Assembly: GCF_012932675.1 (NCBI RefSeq)
Contig: NZ_JAAIIF010000005.1
Span: 62,001-126,000, forward strand
DNA: 64,000 nt
DNA from: Bifidobacterium erythrocebi
GTDB taxonomy: Bacteria; Actinomycetota; Actinomycetes; Actinomycetales; Bifidobacteriaceae
Direction: 5' to 3'
Under the pieces are notes generated by a model, which had not been told where the DNA came from, ran no database searches, and was given only the letters and a program-made list of their open reading frames with translations. Each line of letters begins with the position of its first letter. Within the stretch, counting starts at the first letter, position 1. Both the position numbers and the translations under genes were made by a program. Positions 26,225 through 35,575 of this stretch are shown here, in pieces.

Positions 26225-27541
26225 ATGACGGAAACACAGCATGTGCTCGAAGGTTTGTCCAGTAAGCCGAGAATCAAGCCCGCCGATGAGGGCGACAAGC
26301 GACCGGTGTCGGTGTCGGCGCGTCTGGGGTGGTTGCAGTTCCATAATTCCGGCAAGTTCAGGGTGCTGCAGGTTTCCGATATCCAGGCCGGGGCGAAGGT
26401 TTCCCGCGACACGATCGCGCTGATCGGTGCATCGCTGGATACGGTCCGGCCCGATCTGGTGATCTTTACGGGCAATCAGATCGCCGGCTATGATCCGGCG
26501 TTCTCGGACACGTTCACCAAGCGCTCGTGGAGCGTGCAGGAGCAGGACGAGGAGGCGTTGGCGCGTACCCGGCAGAAGGTGCATGACGCCATCGCGCAGT
26601 TCCTGGCGCCGCTGATCGAACGCGAGGTGCCGTTCGCCGTCACGTTCGGTAATCATGATTTCCAATGCGGCCTGACCAACGCGCAGCTCAACGAGCTGTA
26701 CCGTTCGTTCCCCGGGTGCCTGAATCCGCCTTCGCCCGGTACCGGGGAGGCATCCGACGCTTCCGCCACGCAGGATCAGCCTGCGGCTGTCTTGCCAAAG
26801 CAGACCGTCATCCCGTTCGCTCCGGGCACCTTCGCGCTGCCTGTGCTGGGGATGGAAGGTTCCTCCCAGGTGCTCACGCTGGCATTGTTGGATTCGGGAA
26901 GCTACGCGCACGGCGGCGGCTTCGCTTCGCCCGACCATAAGGCGTTGGAATTCCTGCAGACCGTGCCGCATCGTACCGGGAGCAAGGCGATGTTGTTCCA
27001 GCACATGCCGGTCCCGCAGTATTACGACCTGCTCAAGCCGGTCAAGTCCACTGCGGCGTACGCCATGCAGGGGTACCGCACGCACGCCGATCAGTACTAT
27101 GTGCTCGACGAGGCCAAGACCCAGCTCGGCGGATATATGGGCGAGGGGATCAGCTGCCCGGATGCCTCGGAGGAATTCGACATGCTGCACGGCGGTCTCG
27201 TCGGCATCTCGGCCGGGCACGACCATCGCAACGGGTTCGTCGGCAATCTTGACGACACTCTGCTGATCGCCACGCCGACCTGCGGCTTCGACACGTATGG
27301 GCCGGCACCGGACCATAGGGCCACCCGCCTGATCGAATTCGACATCCGTCATCCCTACGAGCCGCGTACGCAGCTGCTGACCTTCGGCGAGCTGGTCGGC
27401 AAGCCGAGCTCCAAGAAGGCATACACGTATGCGATCAACGCCAAGCCCCCGCAGGACGGGGAGGGGGATGATCTGCTGCGTAAGCCGTCGCTGTGGTCCA
27501 GACTGCTGGGACTGTTCGGCAAGCGGGAGCGGCACGACTGA
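26225..27541 (+). CDS. Metallophosphoesterase with altered metal-binding motifs
   Basis: This 438-residue protein is of the calcineurin-like phosphoesterase superfamily. Three of five metal motifs are standard: G-N-H-D, the lone histidine in F-Q-H-M-P, and G-H-D-H near residue 315. The first motif reads S-D-I-Q where D-x-H is expected, and the second reads T-G-N-Q where G-D is expected, so the histidine ligand and the usual metal-bridging aspartate are replaced. Activity may be changed or lost. No signal peptide is visible. The start has no ribosome site, and TACAGT (26212-26217) ends 7 nt before it, suggesting a leaderless transcript. Confidence 0.82.
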   Translation: MTETQHVLEGLSSKPRIKPADEGDKRPVSVSARLGWLQFHNSGKFRVLQVSDIQAGAKVSRDTIALIGASLDTVRPDLVIFTGNQIAGYDPAFSDTFTKRSWSVQEQDEEALARTRQKVHDAIAQFLAPLIEREVPFAVTFGNHDFQCGLTNAQLNELYRSFPGCLNPPSPGTGEASDASATQDQPAAVLPKQTVIPFAPGTFALPVLGMEGSSQVLTLALLDSGSYAHGGGFASPDHKALEFLQTVPHRTGSKAMLFQHMPVPQYYDLLKPVKSTAAYAMQGYRTHADQYYVLDEAKTQLGGYMGEGISCPDASEEFDMLHGGLVGISAGHDHRNGFVGNLDDTLLIATPTCGFDTYGPAPDHRATRLIEFDIRHPYEPRTQLLTFGELVGKPSSKKAYTYAINAKPPQDGEGDDLLRKPSLWSRLLGLFGKRERHD

Positions 27542-27598
27542 GCGCTTTCGTGGATGGCAGTGCCAAGGCGCGGGATGAATCCGAAACGACGAAAGAAA

Positions 27599-27642
27599 CG
27601 AGGAGGGGCGTGCAACCCATGTGGGTTGCACGCCCCTCCTCG
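27599..27642. terminator. Bidirectional terminator
   Basis: A perfect 21-bp stem (starting CGAGGAGGGGCG) with a 2-nt centre lies between the convergent phosphoesterase and IclR genes. Confidence 0.8.
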
Positions 27643-27667
27643 TCAATGATGCTTGATGCGCAGTGCG

Positions 27668-28477
27668 TCAGCGGCCTGCGGAGGCCTTGATCAGCGCGTC
27701 GGTGAGGTAACGGCCTGCCGCCATCACCAGCGGCGCGTAGCGACGGCCTGGGGTGGTGCCCATGCGGCCGATCGGGCCGGAGATGGAGATGGCCGCGATC
27801 ACCTGGCCGGAGGCATTGCGGATCGGCGCGGAGATCGAGGCGACGCCTTCCTCGCGTTCGTTGACGGATTCGGACCAGCCGCGCTTGCGCACCTGTGCGA
27901 GCTTGGCGGCGTTGAACTTGGCGTGGCGCAGCCCCTGATGCAGACGATCGGCGTCCTCCCAGGCGAGCAGGATCTGCGCGGCGGAACCGGCCTCCATCGA
28001 CAGCATGGCGCCCACCGGGATGGAGTCGCGCAGGCCGGAGGCGCGTTCGACGGCGGCGATGCATACGCGCTGGTCGCCCTGGCGGCGATAGATTTGTGCA
28101 GATTCTCCGGTGCGGTCCAACAACGTTTGCAGGATCGGGCCGGCCGCAGTGAGCAGGCGATCCTCGCCGGCCGCCGCGGCAAGCTCCGCGAAGCGGGAGC
28201 CGAGCACGAAACGGCCGTGCTGGTCGCGCAGTACGAAGCGATGGCGTTCAAGCGCGATGGCCAGACGGTGTGCGGTCGGGCGGGCGAGCCCAGTGGCGCT
28301 TACCAGCTGCCCCAGCGTGGACGGGCCCGATTCAAGGGCGTCGAGGATCTTGACGGTTTTGTCAAGCACTCCGACGCCGGAATGGATTTCATTGTCTTTC
28401 GGCGCGGTTGCCGCTGCCTGATTCGCGGGGGCGAATTCGCCGCTTTGCGGTGTGATATCGTTCTCAGCAAGAGTCAT
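27668..28477 (-). CDS. IclR family regulator, probable regulator of leuCD
   Basis: This 269-residue protein has a winged helix-turn-helix (about 40-95, with G-L-A-R-P-T-A-H-R-L) and an IclR effector domain ending S-I-S-G-P-I-G-R-M. An extra N-terminal extension of about 35 residues is predicted to be unstructured. It is divergent from leuC, the position of NdgR/LtbR in Streptomyces and Corynebacterium, which control leucine synthesis; orthology is inferred from family and position. The ATG at 28477 has no ribosome site. Repeated ATCTCA boxes lie in the shared promoter region. Confidence 0.88.
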   Translation of the reverse strand: MTLAENDITPQSGEFAPANQAAATAPKDNEIHSGVGVLDKTVKILDALESGPSTLGQLVSATGLARPTAHRLAIALERHRFVLRDQHGRFVLGSRFAELAAAAGEDRLLTAAGPILQTLLDRTGESAQIYRRQGDQRVCIAAVERASGLRDSIPVGAMLSMEAGSAAQILLAWEDADRLHQGLRHAKFNAAKLAQVRKRGWSESVNEREEGVASISAPIRNASGQVIAAISISGPIGRMGTTPGRRYAPLVMAAGRYLTDALIKASAGR

Positions 28478-28494
28478 AATACTGTGATTATGAC

Positions 28495-28559
28495 ATCTCA
28501 CATAGTGAAATAGCAAATCGGGAAATATCTCATTGTGCGGTATTCGGGGGCACATCTCA
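28495..28559. promoter_or_regulatory. Candidate operator between the IclR gene and leuC
   Basis: ATCTCA occurs three times (28495-28500, 28527-28532, 28554-28559). The first two are followed by a GTG 2-4 bp later, giving the 4-3-4 inverted repeat TCAC-ATA-GTGA (28498-28508) at the first. The spacing is 32 and 27 bp. Confidence 0.4.
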
Positions 28560-28661
28560 ATATCCGACCGCAAAAGGTGCAATATGTGACACGCACCATA
28601 GGCTAGTACCACGAACAAGAAGTAAACGCAAGAGTTAGCGTGAAAATTCAGGAGGATTTCC

Positions 28662-30065
28662 ATGGGAACGACACTGGCCGAAAAGGTCTGGGCCGATCAT
28701 TTGGTACGTAAGGGCGAGGATGGAGCACCCGACCTGCTGTACATCGACCTGATGCTTATGCACGAAGTCACCAGCCCGCAGGCCTTCGAGGGTCTGCGAC
28801 TGGCAGGGCGCAAGCCGCGTCACGTTGACCAGCTCATTGCCACCGAGGATCACAACACCCCGACCGTCGACATCGATAAGCCAAACCCCGACGAGACCAG
28901 CTCGCTGCAGCTGACCACGCTCGAAAAGAACTGCAAGGAATTCGGCGTGCGTCTGCACCCGCTGGGCGACGCGGACCAGGGCGTCGTGCACGCCTTCGCC
29001 CCGGTGCTGGGCCTCACCCAGCCGGGCATGACCATCGTGTGCGGCGATTCGCACACCTCCACCCACGGCGCGTTCGGCGCGCTGGCCTTCGGCATCGGCA
29101 CCTCCGAGGTCGAGCATGTGATGGCCACGCAGACCCTGAGCCTCAAGCCGTTCAAGACCATGGCCATCAATATCGAAGGCGAGCTGCCGAAGGGCGTGAC
29201 CGCCAAGGACATCATCCTGGCCATCATTGCCAAGATCGGCACCGGCGGCGGCCAGGGCTATGTGATCGAATACCGTGGAGAAGCGCTGAAGAAGCTCTCC
29301 ATGGACGCCCGCATGACCATCTGCAACATGTCGATCGAGGCCGGTGCCCGCGCCGGCATGATCGCCCCGGACGAGGTGACCTTCGAATACCTGAAGGGTC
29401 GTCCGCATGCGCCGCAGGGCGAGATGTGGGACAAGGCAGTCGCCTACTGGAAGACCCTGAAGACCGATGATGACGCCGTGTTCGACAAGGAAGTCACCAT
29501 CAACGCCGAGGATCTTGAACCGTACGTGACCTGGGGCACCAACCCCGGCCAGGGCGCACCCATCTCCGCCACCGTGCCCGACCCCGAAACCATCGCCGAC
29601 GAGACCGAGCGCAACGCCGCCAAGCGTGCCATCGACTACATGGGTCTCAAGCCCGGCATGCCGATCAAGGACATCGCCGTCGACACCGTGTTCATCGGCT
29701 CGTGCACCAACGGCCGTCTTGAGGATCTGCGCGTGGCCGCGTCCATCATGAAGGGCCACCATAAGGCCGAGAACATCCACCGCGTGCTCGTGGTGCCGGC
29801 ATCCTCCCGCGTGCGCCTGCAGGCGGAGAAGGAAGGCCTCGATAAGATCTTCAAGGACTTCGGCGCCGAATGGCGTAACGCCGGCTGCTCCATGTGCCTG
29901 GGCATGAACCCGGACAAGATGGTCGCCCGCGAACGTTCCATCTCCACCTCGAACCGCAACTTCGAAGGCCGTCAGGGCAAGGGGTCCCGCACGCACCTGG
30001 CATCCCCGGCAGTCGCCGCCGCCACCGCCATCCGCGGCACGATCTCGTCCCCGGCCGATCTGTAA
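28662..30065 (+). CDS. leuC: 3-isopropylmalate dehydratase large subunit
   Basis: This 467-residue aconitase-family protein forms the leucine pathway isomerase together with LeuD. Ligands for the [4Fe-4S] cluster are visible as the cysteine of G-S-C-T-N-G-R and the two in [18 protein letters not shown] is another family signature. AGGAGG stands before the ATG. leuD follows 44 bp later. The cytoplasmic enzyme converts 2-isopropylmalate to 3-isopropylmalate. Confidence 0.97.
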   Translation: MGTTLAEKVWADHLVRKGEDGAPDLLYIDLMLMHEVTSPQAFEGLRLAGRKPRHVDQLIATEDHNTPTVDIDKPNPDETSSLQLTTLEKNCKEFGVRLHPLGDADQGVVHAFAPVLGLTQPGMTIVCGDSHTSTHGAFGALAFGIGTSEVEHVMATQTLSLKPFKTMAINIEGELPKGVTAKDIILAIIAKIGTGGGQGYVIEYRGEALKKLSMDARMTICNMSIEAGARAGMIAPDEVTFEYLKGRPHAPQGEMWDKAVAYWKTLKTDDDAVFDKEVTINAEDLEPYVTWGTNPGQGAPISATVPDPETIADETERNAAKRAIDYMGLKPGMPIKDIAVDTVFIGSCTNGRLEDLRVAASIMKGHHKAENIHRVLVVPASSRVRLQAEKEGLDKIFKDFGAEWRNAGCSMCLGMNPDKMVARERSISTSNRNFEGRQGKGSRTHLASPAVAAATAIRGTISSPADL

Positions 30066-30109
30066 ACCTGTTCCGCCTCACGCGGAGATAGACACAAGGA
30101 CTTTTCGAA

Positions 30110-30799
30110 ATGGAAAAACTCACTACCCTTACCGGCGTCGGCGTGCCGCTGCGCCGTTCGAACGTCGATACCGACCAGATCATCCCGGCCGTGTTCCTCA
30201 AGCGCGTCACGAAGACCGGCTTTGACGACGCGCTGTTCTACGCATGGCGTCGCGACCCGGAGTTCGTGCTGAACAAGCCCGAATACGCCAAGGGCCAGAT
30301 TCTGGTGGCCGGCCCCGAATTCGGCATCGGTTCCTCCCGCGAGCATGCCGTGTGGGCGCTGCATGATTACGGATTCCGCGTGGTCATCGCGCCGAGCTTC
30401 GCCGACATCTTCTACGGCAACACCGCCAAGAACGGCGTGCTGGCTGCGATCATGCCGCAGGAATCCGTCGAGCTGCTGTGGAAGCTGCTCGAAGAGGAGC
30501 CGGGCATCGAGATGACCGTGAGTCTGGAGGACCGCACGGTGACCTGCGGCGACGTGACCCTGCCGTTCGAGGTGGGCGATTACGTGCGCTGGCGTCTGAT
30601 GAACGGCTACGACGACATCGACCTGACGCTGCAGCATGAGGATGACATCGCCGCATACGAGAAGATGCGTGCCGAGAAGTTCCCGTTCAAGCCGAAGACC
30701 CTGCCGATCAAGCAGGAGCCGGAACAGCCGATCGAATCCGCCCGTGAAGGGGAGTATCCCGATTGGCAGGGGCCGTTGGCCGATCGCGGCATCATCTAG
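30110..30799 (+). CDS. leuD: 3-isopropylmalate dehydratase small subunit
   Basis: This 229-residue protein is the swivelling small subunit, recognisable by V-D-T-D-Q-I-I-P near residue 20 and [16 protein letters not shown] precedes the ATG. It is co-transcribed with leuC. The stop codon lies in the loop of a short hairpin (ATCGCGGC/GCCGCGAT, 30783-30806), and a 17-bp piece of its coding end is repeated 146 bp downstream (see the repeat block). Confidence 0.97.
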   Translation: MEKLTTLTGVGVPLRRSNVDTDQIIPAVFLKRVTKTGFDDALFYAWRRDPEFVLNKPEYAKGQILVAGPEFGIGSSREHAVWALHDYGFRVVIAPSFADIFYGNTAKNGVLAAIMPQESVELLWKLLEEEPGIEMTVSLEDRTVTCGDVTLPFEVGDYVRWRLMNGYDDIDLTLQHEDDIAAYEKMRAEKFPFKPKTLPIKQEPEQPIESAREGEYPDWQGPLADRGII

Positions 30800-30927
30800 C
30801 CGCGATGGCGGTCGGCAGTGCAGTGCACTGCCGACAGGCCCCTGCCCGAGCGAACCGATAGGCGAGCGAGAGTAGCAATGAGCCCGGCCGAAGGCCGGTT
30901 CGTAATTGCCGGCAGGGGCCGTTGGCC
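30765..30927 (+). repeat. 3'-end repeat block behind leuD
   Basis: The coding segment GGCAGGGGCCGTTGGCC (30765-30781) recurs exactly at 30911-30927. Between the copies are a hairpin around the stop codon, a 12-bp-stem hairpin (30811-30835), the inverted partial copy GGCCCCTGCC (30837-30846), a CGAGCGA...GGCGAGC stretch, the hairpin CCGGCC-GAA-GGCCGG (30884-30898) and the core TTCGTAATTGC (30899-30909). The order matches the blocks after the PEBP gene and pnp. The rest of the 30800-31165 gap holds the rpsO leader. Confidence 0.8.
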
Positions 30928-31165
30928 ATTTGCATAAAGCCGAGGGGCATACCCCCGCCCATCCGGCTCATACCGGAGCGACAACCGACCGAAAGGCCGG
31001 TTTTCGCATATCTGCAGTCGGAACGTCGCTGCCGCGCCAACGCTATTGCGTTCGTCAGGGGCTACAGGTAAACTGCCTGATTGGCGTAAAGCGCCCGCGG
31101 ATAGAGAGCGCTTCGTGCATTGGGCCCGGAGCACCGCGCAACACATTGACCACAAGGAGGACGCC

Positions 31166-31435
31166 GTGGCACTGACGGCTGAAGAGAAGACCCAGATCAT
31201 CAACGAATTCGCGACCCACGAGGGTGACACCGGCTCCCCGGAGGTCCAGGTTGCCCTGCTCTCCAAGCGCATCGCCGATCTGACCGAGCACCTGAAGGAG
31301 CACAAGCACGATCACCACTCCCGTCGTGGCATGCAGATGATGATCGGCTCCCGTCGTAGCCTGCTCGATTACCTCAAGCGCACCGATATCAACCGCTACC
31401 GTGCGCTGATCGAGAAGCTTGGTCTGCGTCGATAA
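31166..31435 (+). CDS. rpsO: 30S ribosomal protein S15
   Basis: This 89-residue protein is complete, with the S15 signature ([11 protein letters not shown] near residue 22, and [18 protein letters not shown]). It binds 16S rRNA early in assembly of the small subunit. The GTG start at 31166 follows ACAAGGAGGACGCC. The order rpsO-pnp is widely conserved. In other bacteria S15 represses its own mRNA through the leader; the 100 bases upstream here contain short GC-rich stems, but I cannot identify such a site. Confidence 0.98.
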   Translation: MALTAEEKTQIINEFATHEGDTGSPEVQVALLSKRIADLTEHLKEHKHDHHSRRGMQMMIGSRRSLLDYLKRTDINRYRALIEKLGLRR

Positions 31436-31446
31436 TTCAAGACTTC

Positions 31447-31478
31447 CGCCCGAGCGCCTTATGGCGTTCGGGCGTTTT
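31447..31478 (+). terminator. Terminator after rpsO
   Basis: CGCCCGAGCGCC-TTAT-GGCGTTCGGGCG followed by TTTT, 11 bp after the rpsO stop. It separates rpsO from pnp, which then has its own leader of up to about 200 bases. Confidence 0.88.
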
Positions 31479-31681
31479 ACATACGCTGCCAACGGCAACA
31501 ACATAAACGAGGGCATTACAGAGGATCAGGCCAGAGGTTCAGGCCAAGACAGCGAGCCCGACTGAAGAGGTTGACACGAGGAACGCAGCCAAGGGGCTGT
31601 GAACATTGCGAATGTAAGAGCTTGCCCAGCTGAAGAGGGCTGTTTGAAGGAATAATTAGGAAAACACGAAGGAGTAGCCCC

Positions 31682-34372
31682 ATGGAGGGTCCCGAAATCA
31701 AGGCCGCAGAGGCCGTTATCGATAACGGTTCATTCGGTAAGCGCACGCTGCGCTTCGAAACCGGTCGTCTTGCCCAGCAGGCTGACGGCGCAGTCGCCGC
31801 CTACCTGGACGACGACACCATGATCCTGTCCACCACCACCGCCGGTTCCAGCCCGAAGGAGAACTACGACTTCTTCCCGCTGACCGTCGACGTCGAAGAG
31901 AAGATGTATGCGGCCGGCAAGATCCCCGGCTCCTTCTTCCGTCGCGAAGGCCGTCCGAGCTCCGAGGCCATCCTCGCCTGCCGTATCATCGACCGCCCGC
32001 TGCGCCCGCTGTTCCCGCACACCCTGCGCAACGAGGTCCAGGTCGTCGAGACCATCCTCGCCGTCAACCCGCAGGATGCCTACGATGTGGTCGCGCTGAA
32101 CGCGGCATCCGCATCCACCATGATCTCCGGCCTGCCGTTCGAAGGCCCGGTCTCCGGCGTGCGCCTGGCCCTCATCGACGGCCAGTGGGTCGCGTTCCCG
32201 ACTTGGGATCAGCGTGAACGCGCCGTGTTCGAGATCGTGGTCGCCGGCCGCGTCATCGAGAACGGCGACGTCGCCATCGCCATGATCGAGGCCGGTGCAG
32301 GCAAGAACGCCTGGCACCTCATCTACGACGAAGGCCAGACCAAGCCGGACGAGGAAGTCGTCGCCGGTGGTCTGGAAGCCGCCAAGCCGTTCATCAAGGT
32401 CATCTGCGAGGCCCAGAACGAGCTCAAGGAGAAGGCCGCCAAGAAGACCAAGGAATTCCAGCTCTTCCCGGAGTACACCGACGAGCTGTACGCCCGCATC
32501 GACGAGATCGCCCACAAGGATCTCGATGAGGCCCTGACCATCGCGGAGAAGCTGCCGCGCCAGGATCGCATCAAGGAGATCAAGGAAGGCGTGAAAGCCA
32601 CCCTCGCCAACGAGTTCGAGGATATGGACGACGCCGAGAAGGACAAGGAAATCGGCAACGCCTTCAAGGAGCTGCAGCGCCAGATCGTGCGCCGCCGCAT
32701 CCTGACCGAGGACTACCGCATCGACGGTCGTGGCCTGCGCGATATCCGCACCCTGTCCGCCGAAGTGGACATCGTGCCGCGCGTGCACGGTTCCGCCCTG
32801 TTCCAGCGTGGCGAGACCCAGATCCTGGGCGTCACCACCCTGAACATGCTCAAGATGGAGCAGCAGCTGGATTCCCTGTCCGGCCCGCAGTCCAAGCGTT
32901 ACATGCACAACTACGAGATGCCGCCGTACTCCACCGGTGAGACCGGCCGCGTCGGCTCCCCGAAGCGCCGCGAGATCGGCCATGGCGCCCTTGCCGAGAA
33001 GGCCCTGGTGCCGGTGCTGCCGAGCCGTGAGGAGTTCCCGTACGCCATCCGTCAGGTCTCCGAGGCCATCGGCTCCAACGGTTCCACCTCCATGGGTTCC
33101 GTGTGCGCATCCACCCTGTCGCTGCTCGCCGCAGGCGTGCCGCTGAAGGCTCCGGTCGCCGGCATCGCCATGGGCTTGGTGTCCGGCGATGTGGACGGCA
33201 AGCACATCTACAAGACCCTGACCGATATCCTGGGTGCCGAAGATGCCTTCGGCGATATGGACTTCAAGGTCGCAGGCACCTCCGAGTTCATCACTGCCCT
33301 GCAGCTCGACACCAAGCTGGACGGCATTCCCGCCGACATCCTGGCCGCCGCCCTGCAGCAGGCCAAGGAAGCCCGTACCACCATCCTTGAGGTCATCAAC
33401 GAGTGCATCGACGGCCCGGCCGAGATGAGCGAGTTCGCTCCGCGCATCATCACCACCACCGTCCCGGTGGACAAGATCGGCGAGGTCATCGGCCCGAAGG
33501 GCAAGATGATCAACCAGATCCAGGAAGACACCGGCGCGGAGATCGCCATCGAGGACGACGGTACCGTGTACATCTCCTCCGAGGGTGGCGAGGCTGCCGA
33601 GAAGGCCAAGAAGATCATCGACCAGATCGCCAACCCGCACGTTCCGGAAGCCGGCGAGACCTACAACGGCAAGGTCGTCAAGACCACGTCGTTCGGTGCC
33701 TTCGTGAACCTGACCCCGGGCACCGACGGTCTGCTGCACATCTCCCAGATCCGCAACCTCGCCAACGGCGAGCGTATCGATCAGGTCGAGGACGTGCTGC
33801 AGGAAGGCGATACCGTCGAGGTCGTCGTGCAGGGTGTCGACGATCGCGGCAAGATCAGCCTTGCCATTCCGGGATTCGAGGATCAGGAATCCAACTCCGG
33901 CCGTGGCGGCCGTGAGGATCGTGGCGAGCGTGGCGGCCGTGGCGGCCGTCGTTCCCGCGACGATCGCCGTGACGACCGTCGCGATGACCGCCATGACGAC
34001 CGTCGTGACGATCGCCGTTCCCGCGATGACCGCGACTATGACGACCGCCCGCGCCGTGGCCGTCACGACGATCGCGACAACGATCGCGATTATGAGGATC
34101 GTCCGCGTCGTCGTCGTTCCTACGATGACCGTGATGACCGCGATCGCGATTATGAGGATCGTCCGCGTCGTCGTCGTTCCTATGATGACCGCGACCGTGA
34201 TCGCGATTACGACCGCGATGAGCGCCGTGGCCGCGGCAGCCGCCGTGGTTCCGACCGCAACCCGCGTTACGCGACCGACGACAACTACGATGATTACCGC
34301 TCCGAGCGCGAAGAGCGCACCGAGCGTCCGCGCCGCCGTGTGCGCCGCGACTTTGATCCGTTCGAAGACTGA
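31682..34372 (+). CDS. pnp: Polyribonucleotide nucleotidyltransferase with long charged tail
   Basis: This 896-residue PNPase degrades RNA 3' to 5' using phosphate. Two RNase PH-like domains, an all-helical linker, a KH domain ([13 protein letters not shown]) and an S1 domain ([17 protein letters not shown]) are all present up to about residue 735. The remaining 155 residues are a disordered tail of Arg, Asp and Gly with tandem [16 protein letters not shown] units. PNPases without such a tail are about 700-760 residues. The tail probably binds RNA or partner proteins, as similar Arg-rich tails do in RNase E-type proteins; this is inference. AAGGAG precedes the ATG. Confidence 0.96.
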   Translation: MEGPEIKAAEAVIDNGSFGKRTLRFETGRLAQQADGAVAAYLDDDTMILSTTTAGSSPKENYDFFPLTVDVEEKMYAAGKIPGSFFRREGRPSSEAILACRIIDRPLRPLFPHTLRNEVQVVETILAVNPQDAYDVVALNAASASTMISGLPFEGPVSGVRLALIDGQWVAFPTWDQRERAVFEIVVAGRVIENGDVAIAMIEAGAGKNAWHLIYDEGQTKPDEEVVAGGLEAAKPFIKVICEAQNELKEKAAKKTKEFQLFPEYTDELYARIDEIAHKDLDEALTIAEKLPRQDRIKEIKEGVKATLANEFEDMDDAEKDKEIGNAFKELQRQIVRRRILTEDYRIDGRGLRDIRTLSAEVDIVPRVHGSALFQRGETQILGVTTLNMLKMEQQLDSLSGPQSKRYMHNYEMPPYSTGETGRVGSPKRREIGHGALAEKALVPVLPSREEFPYAIRQVSEAIGSNGSTSMGSVCASTLSLLAAGVPLKAPVAGIAMGLVSGDVDGKHIYKTLTDILGAEDAFGDMDFKVAGTSEFITALQLDTKLDGIPADILAAALQQAKEARTTILEVINECIDGPAEMSEFAPRIITTTVPVDKIGEVIGPKGKMINQIQEDTGAEIAIEDDGTVYISSEGGEAAEKAKKIIDQIANPHVPEAGETYNGKVVKTTSFGAFVNLTPGTDGLLHISQIRNLANGERIDQVEDVLQEGDTVEVVVQGVDDRGKISLAIPGFEDQESNSGRGGREDRGERGGRGGRRSRDDRRDDRRDDRHDDRRDDRRSRDDRDYDDRPRRGRHDDRDNDRDYEDRPRRRRSYDDRDDRDRDYEDRPRRRRSYDDRDRDRDYDRDERRGRGSRRGSDRNPRYATDDNYDDYRSEREERTERPRRRVRRDFDPFED
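34090..34190 (+). repeat. Tandem repeat within the pnp tail
   Basis: A unit of roughly 50 bp encoding [17 protein letters not shown] occurs twice in near-identical form (from about 34086 and about 34143), with a third, diverged version before it. Such a repeat may change copy number between strains. Boundaries are approximate. Confidence 0.8.
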
Positions 34373-34579
34373 GCCGTTAAGAAAACAGCAGAGCTGTTTT
34401 TAGGCTCAGTGCGAGCCGACAGGCGAGCCAGCAGGTTGCGGCCTGCAAGGCCGTCCGTAATTGCGGAACCTGATGTCTTCTCACGGATCCTTCGCAGCAA
34501 GCTGCTCACTTCGCCTACGGAAAGCCCACTGGGCTTTCCGCTTGACGGCTCAGCGTTCGAGGACTGAGCCGTTAAGAAA
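34360..34579 (+). repeat. 3'-end repeat block behind pnp
   Basis: The end of pnp including its stop codon (34360-34384) recurs at 34555-34579 with 24 of 25 bases the same. Between them lie the terminator, the inverted copy GGCTCAG (34403-34409), a GCGAGCC...GGCGAGCC stretch, the hairpin GGCC-TGCAA-GGCC (34440-34452), the core TCCGTAATTGC (34454-34464) and the hairpin GGAAAGCCC-ACT-GGGCTTTCC (34519-34539). A longer inverted copy (CTTGACGGCTCAG, 34541-34553) then pairs with the direct copy. This is the longest of the five blocks. Confidence 0.85.
34382..34401 (+). terminator. Terminator of pnp
   Basis: AAAACAGC-AGA-GCTGTTTTT, 9 bp after the stop codon, within the repeat block. A second GC-rich hairpin (TTGGGGCCACTCC and complement, 34595-34625) follows further downstream. 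Confidence 0.75.
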
Positions 34580-34667
34580 TAGGTAATCCGAATGTTGGGG
34601 CCACTCCGTTATGGAGTGGCCCCAATGCGTTATTAGGGGGAGACCACGGTGCCGTGGTGTACGAATA

Positions 34668-34712
34668 CGTTGTGCATCGATTCGATGATTCGCTGCTCGT
34701 TGTGCATCGATT
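34668..34712. repeat. Paired 15-bp direct repeats upstream of lemA
   Basis: CGTTGTGCATCGATT occurs at 34668-34682 and 34698-34712, start to start 30 bp (about three DNA turns). The second copy overlaps a TTGACA hexamer, but no good -10 box follows at normal spacing. They may be a regulator site. The rest of 34580-34838 holds one hairpin and nothing else recognisable. Confidence 0.5.
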
Positions 34713-34838
34713 GACATGGCGCGCATGACGTTCCAAGGGATGTCTAAACGCAGGGATTCTCGTCTTTTTCGCAAGGCATGACCAAGACATATGCGATAAT
34801 GAAATCGTTGTCTACATTCAGCAAGGAGGAACTTGCCA

Positions 34839-35405
34839 ATGGCCATCCTTATTATCGTCATCGTTGTCATTGTGCTGGTCGTACTGTGGGCGATCAGCGT
34901 GTACAACGGTCTTGTCGCATTGCGCAACCGCGTGAAGAACGCATGGGCGCAGATCGACGTGCAGCTCAAGCAGCGCGCCGATCTCATCCCGAATCTCGTG
35001 GAGACCGTCAAGGGCTACGCCGGTCATGAATCCGAGGTGCTTACCCAGGTGACCCAGGCACGTGCCAACGCCGTGCAGGTCGCCGCCAACCCGAACGCCG
35101 CGCCGGTCCAGCGTTTCCAGGCCGAAAACGCGCTGTCCCGCGCCATCTTCAATCTGCAGGCCACCGCCGAAGCGTACCCGCAGCTGCAGGCCAACCAGAA
35201 CTTCATGGATCTTCAGGGCCAGCTCAAGGCGCTTGAGGAGAAGCTCGCCTACGCCCGCCAGTTCTACAACGACGTGGTGCAGAAGTACAACACCAAGATC
35301 GAGACCATACCCACCAACATCGTCGCCTCGCTGTTCCACTTCGAGCGTGCCGACCATTATCAGATCGCGGAATCCGATCGCGCGGTGCCGCAGGTCAGGT
35401 TCTGA
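34839..35405 (+). CDS. lemA: LemA family protein
   Basis: This 188-residue protein has one N-terminal membrane helix (about residues 2-22) and the LemA helical domain with [20 protein letters not shown] and [16 protein letters not shown]. Most of the protein is predicted to face the cytoplasm. AAGGAGGA precedes the ATG. LemA function is not settled. It is followed by a DUF2207 membrane protein, a common pairing that suggests joint action at the membrane. Confidence 0.93.
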   Translation: MAILIIVIVVIVLVVLWAISVYNGLVALRNRVKNAWAQIDVQLKQRADLIPNLVETVKGYAGHESEVLTQVTQARANAVQVAANPNAAPVQRFQAENALSRAIFNLQATAEAYPQLQANQNFMDLQGQLKALEEKLAYARQFYNDVVQKYNTKIETIPTNIVASLFHFERADHYQIAESDRAVPQVRF

Positions 35406-35575
35406 TTCATAAGCACCGAACGGCAAAGACATACGCATCGAGGGAAGAGGCATGTGCCTGCGCCGTTCGGCAACCGCTCCGGAATAATGGGGTTTCGGAG
35501 CGGCCGATGCGCCGCAATCGGGGCGGATCCGTGCCCGCGGCGTGAGGAATTGCTCGTGCAAGGGAAGAGAATGTC

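Noticed and set aside
31730-34066. 778-codon open frame opposite pnp
   Set aside because: Shadow of the pnp reading frame; rich in Gly, Asp, Val, His and Leu as expected from antisense of GC-rich codons, with no recognisable domain.
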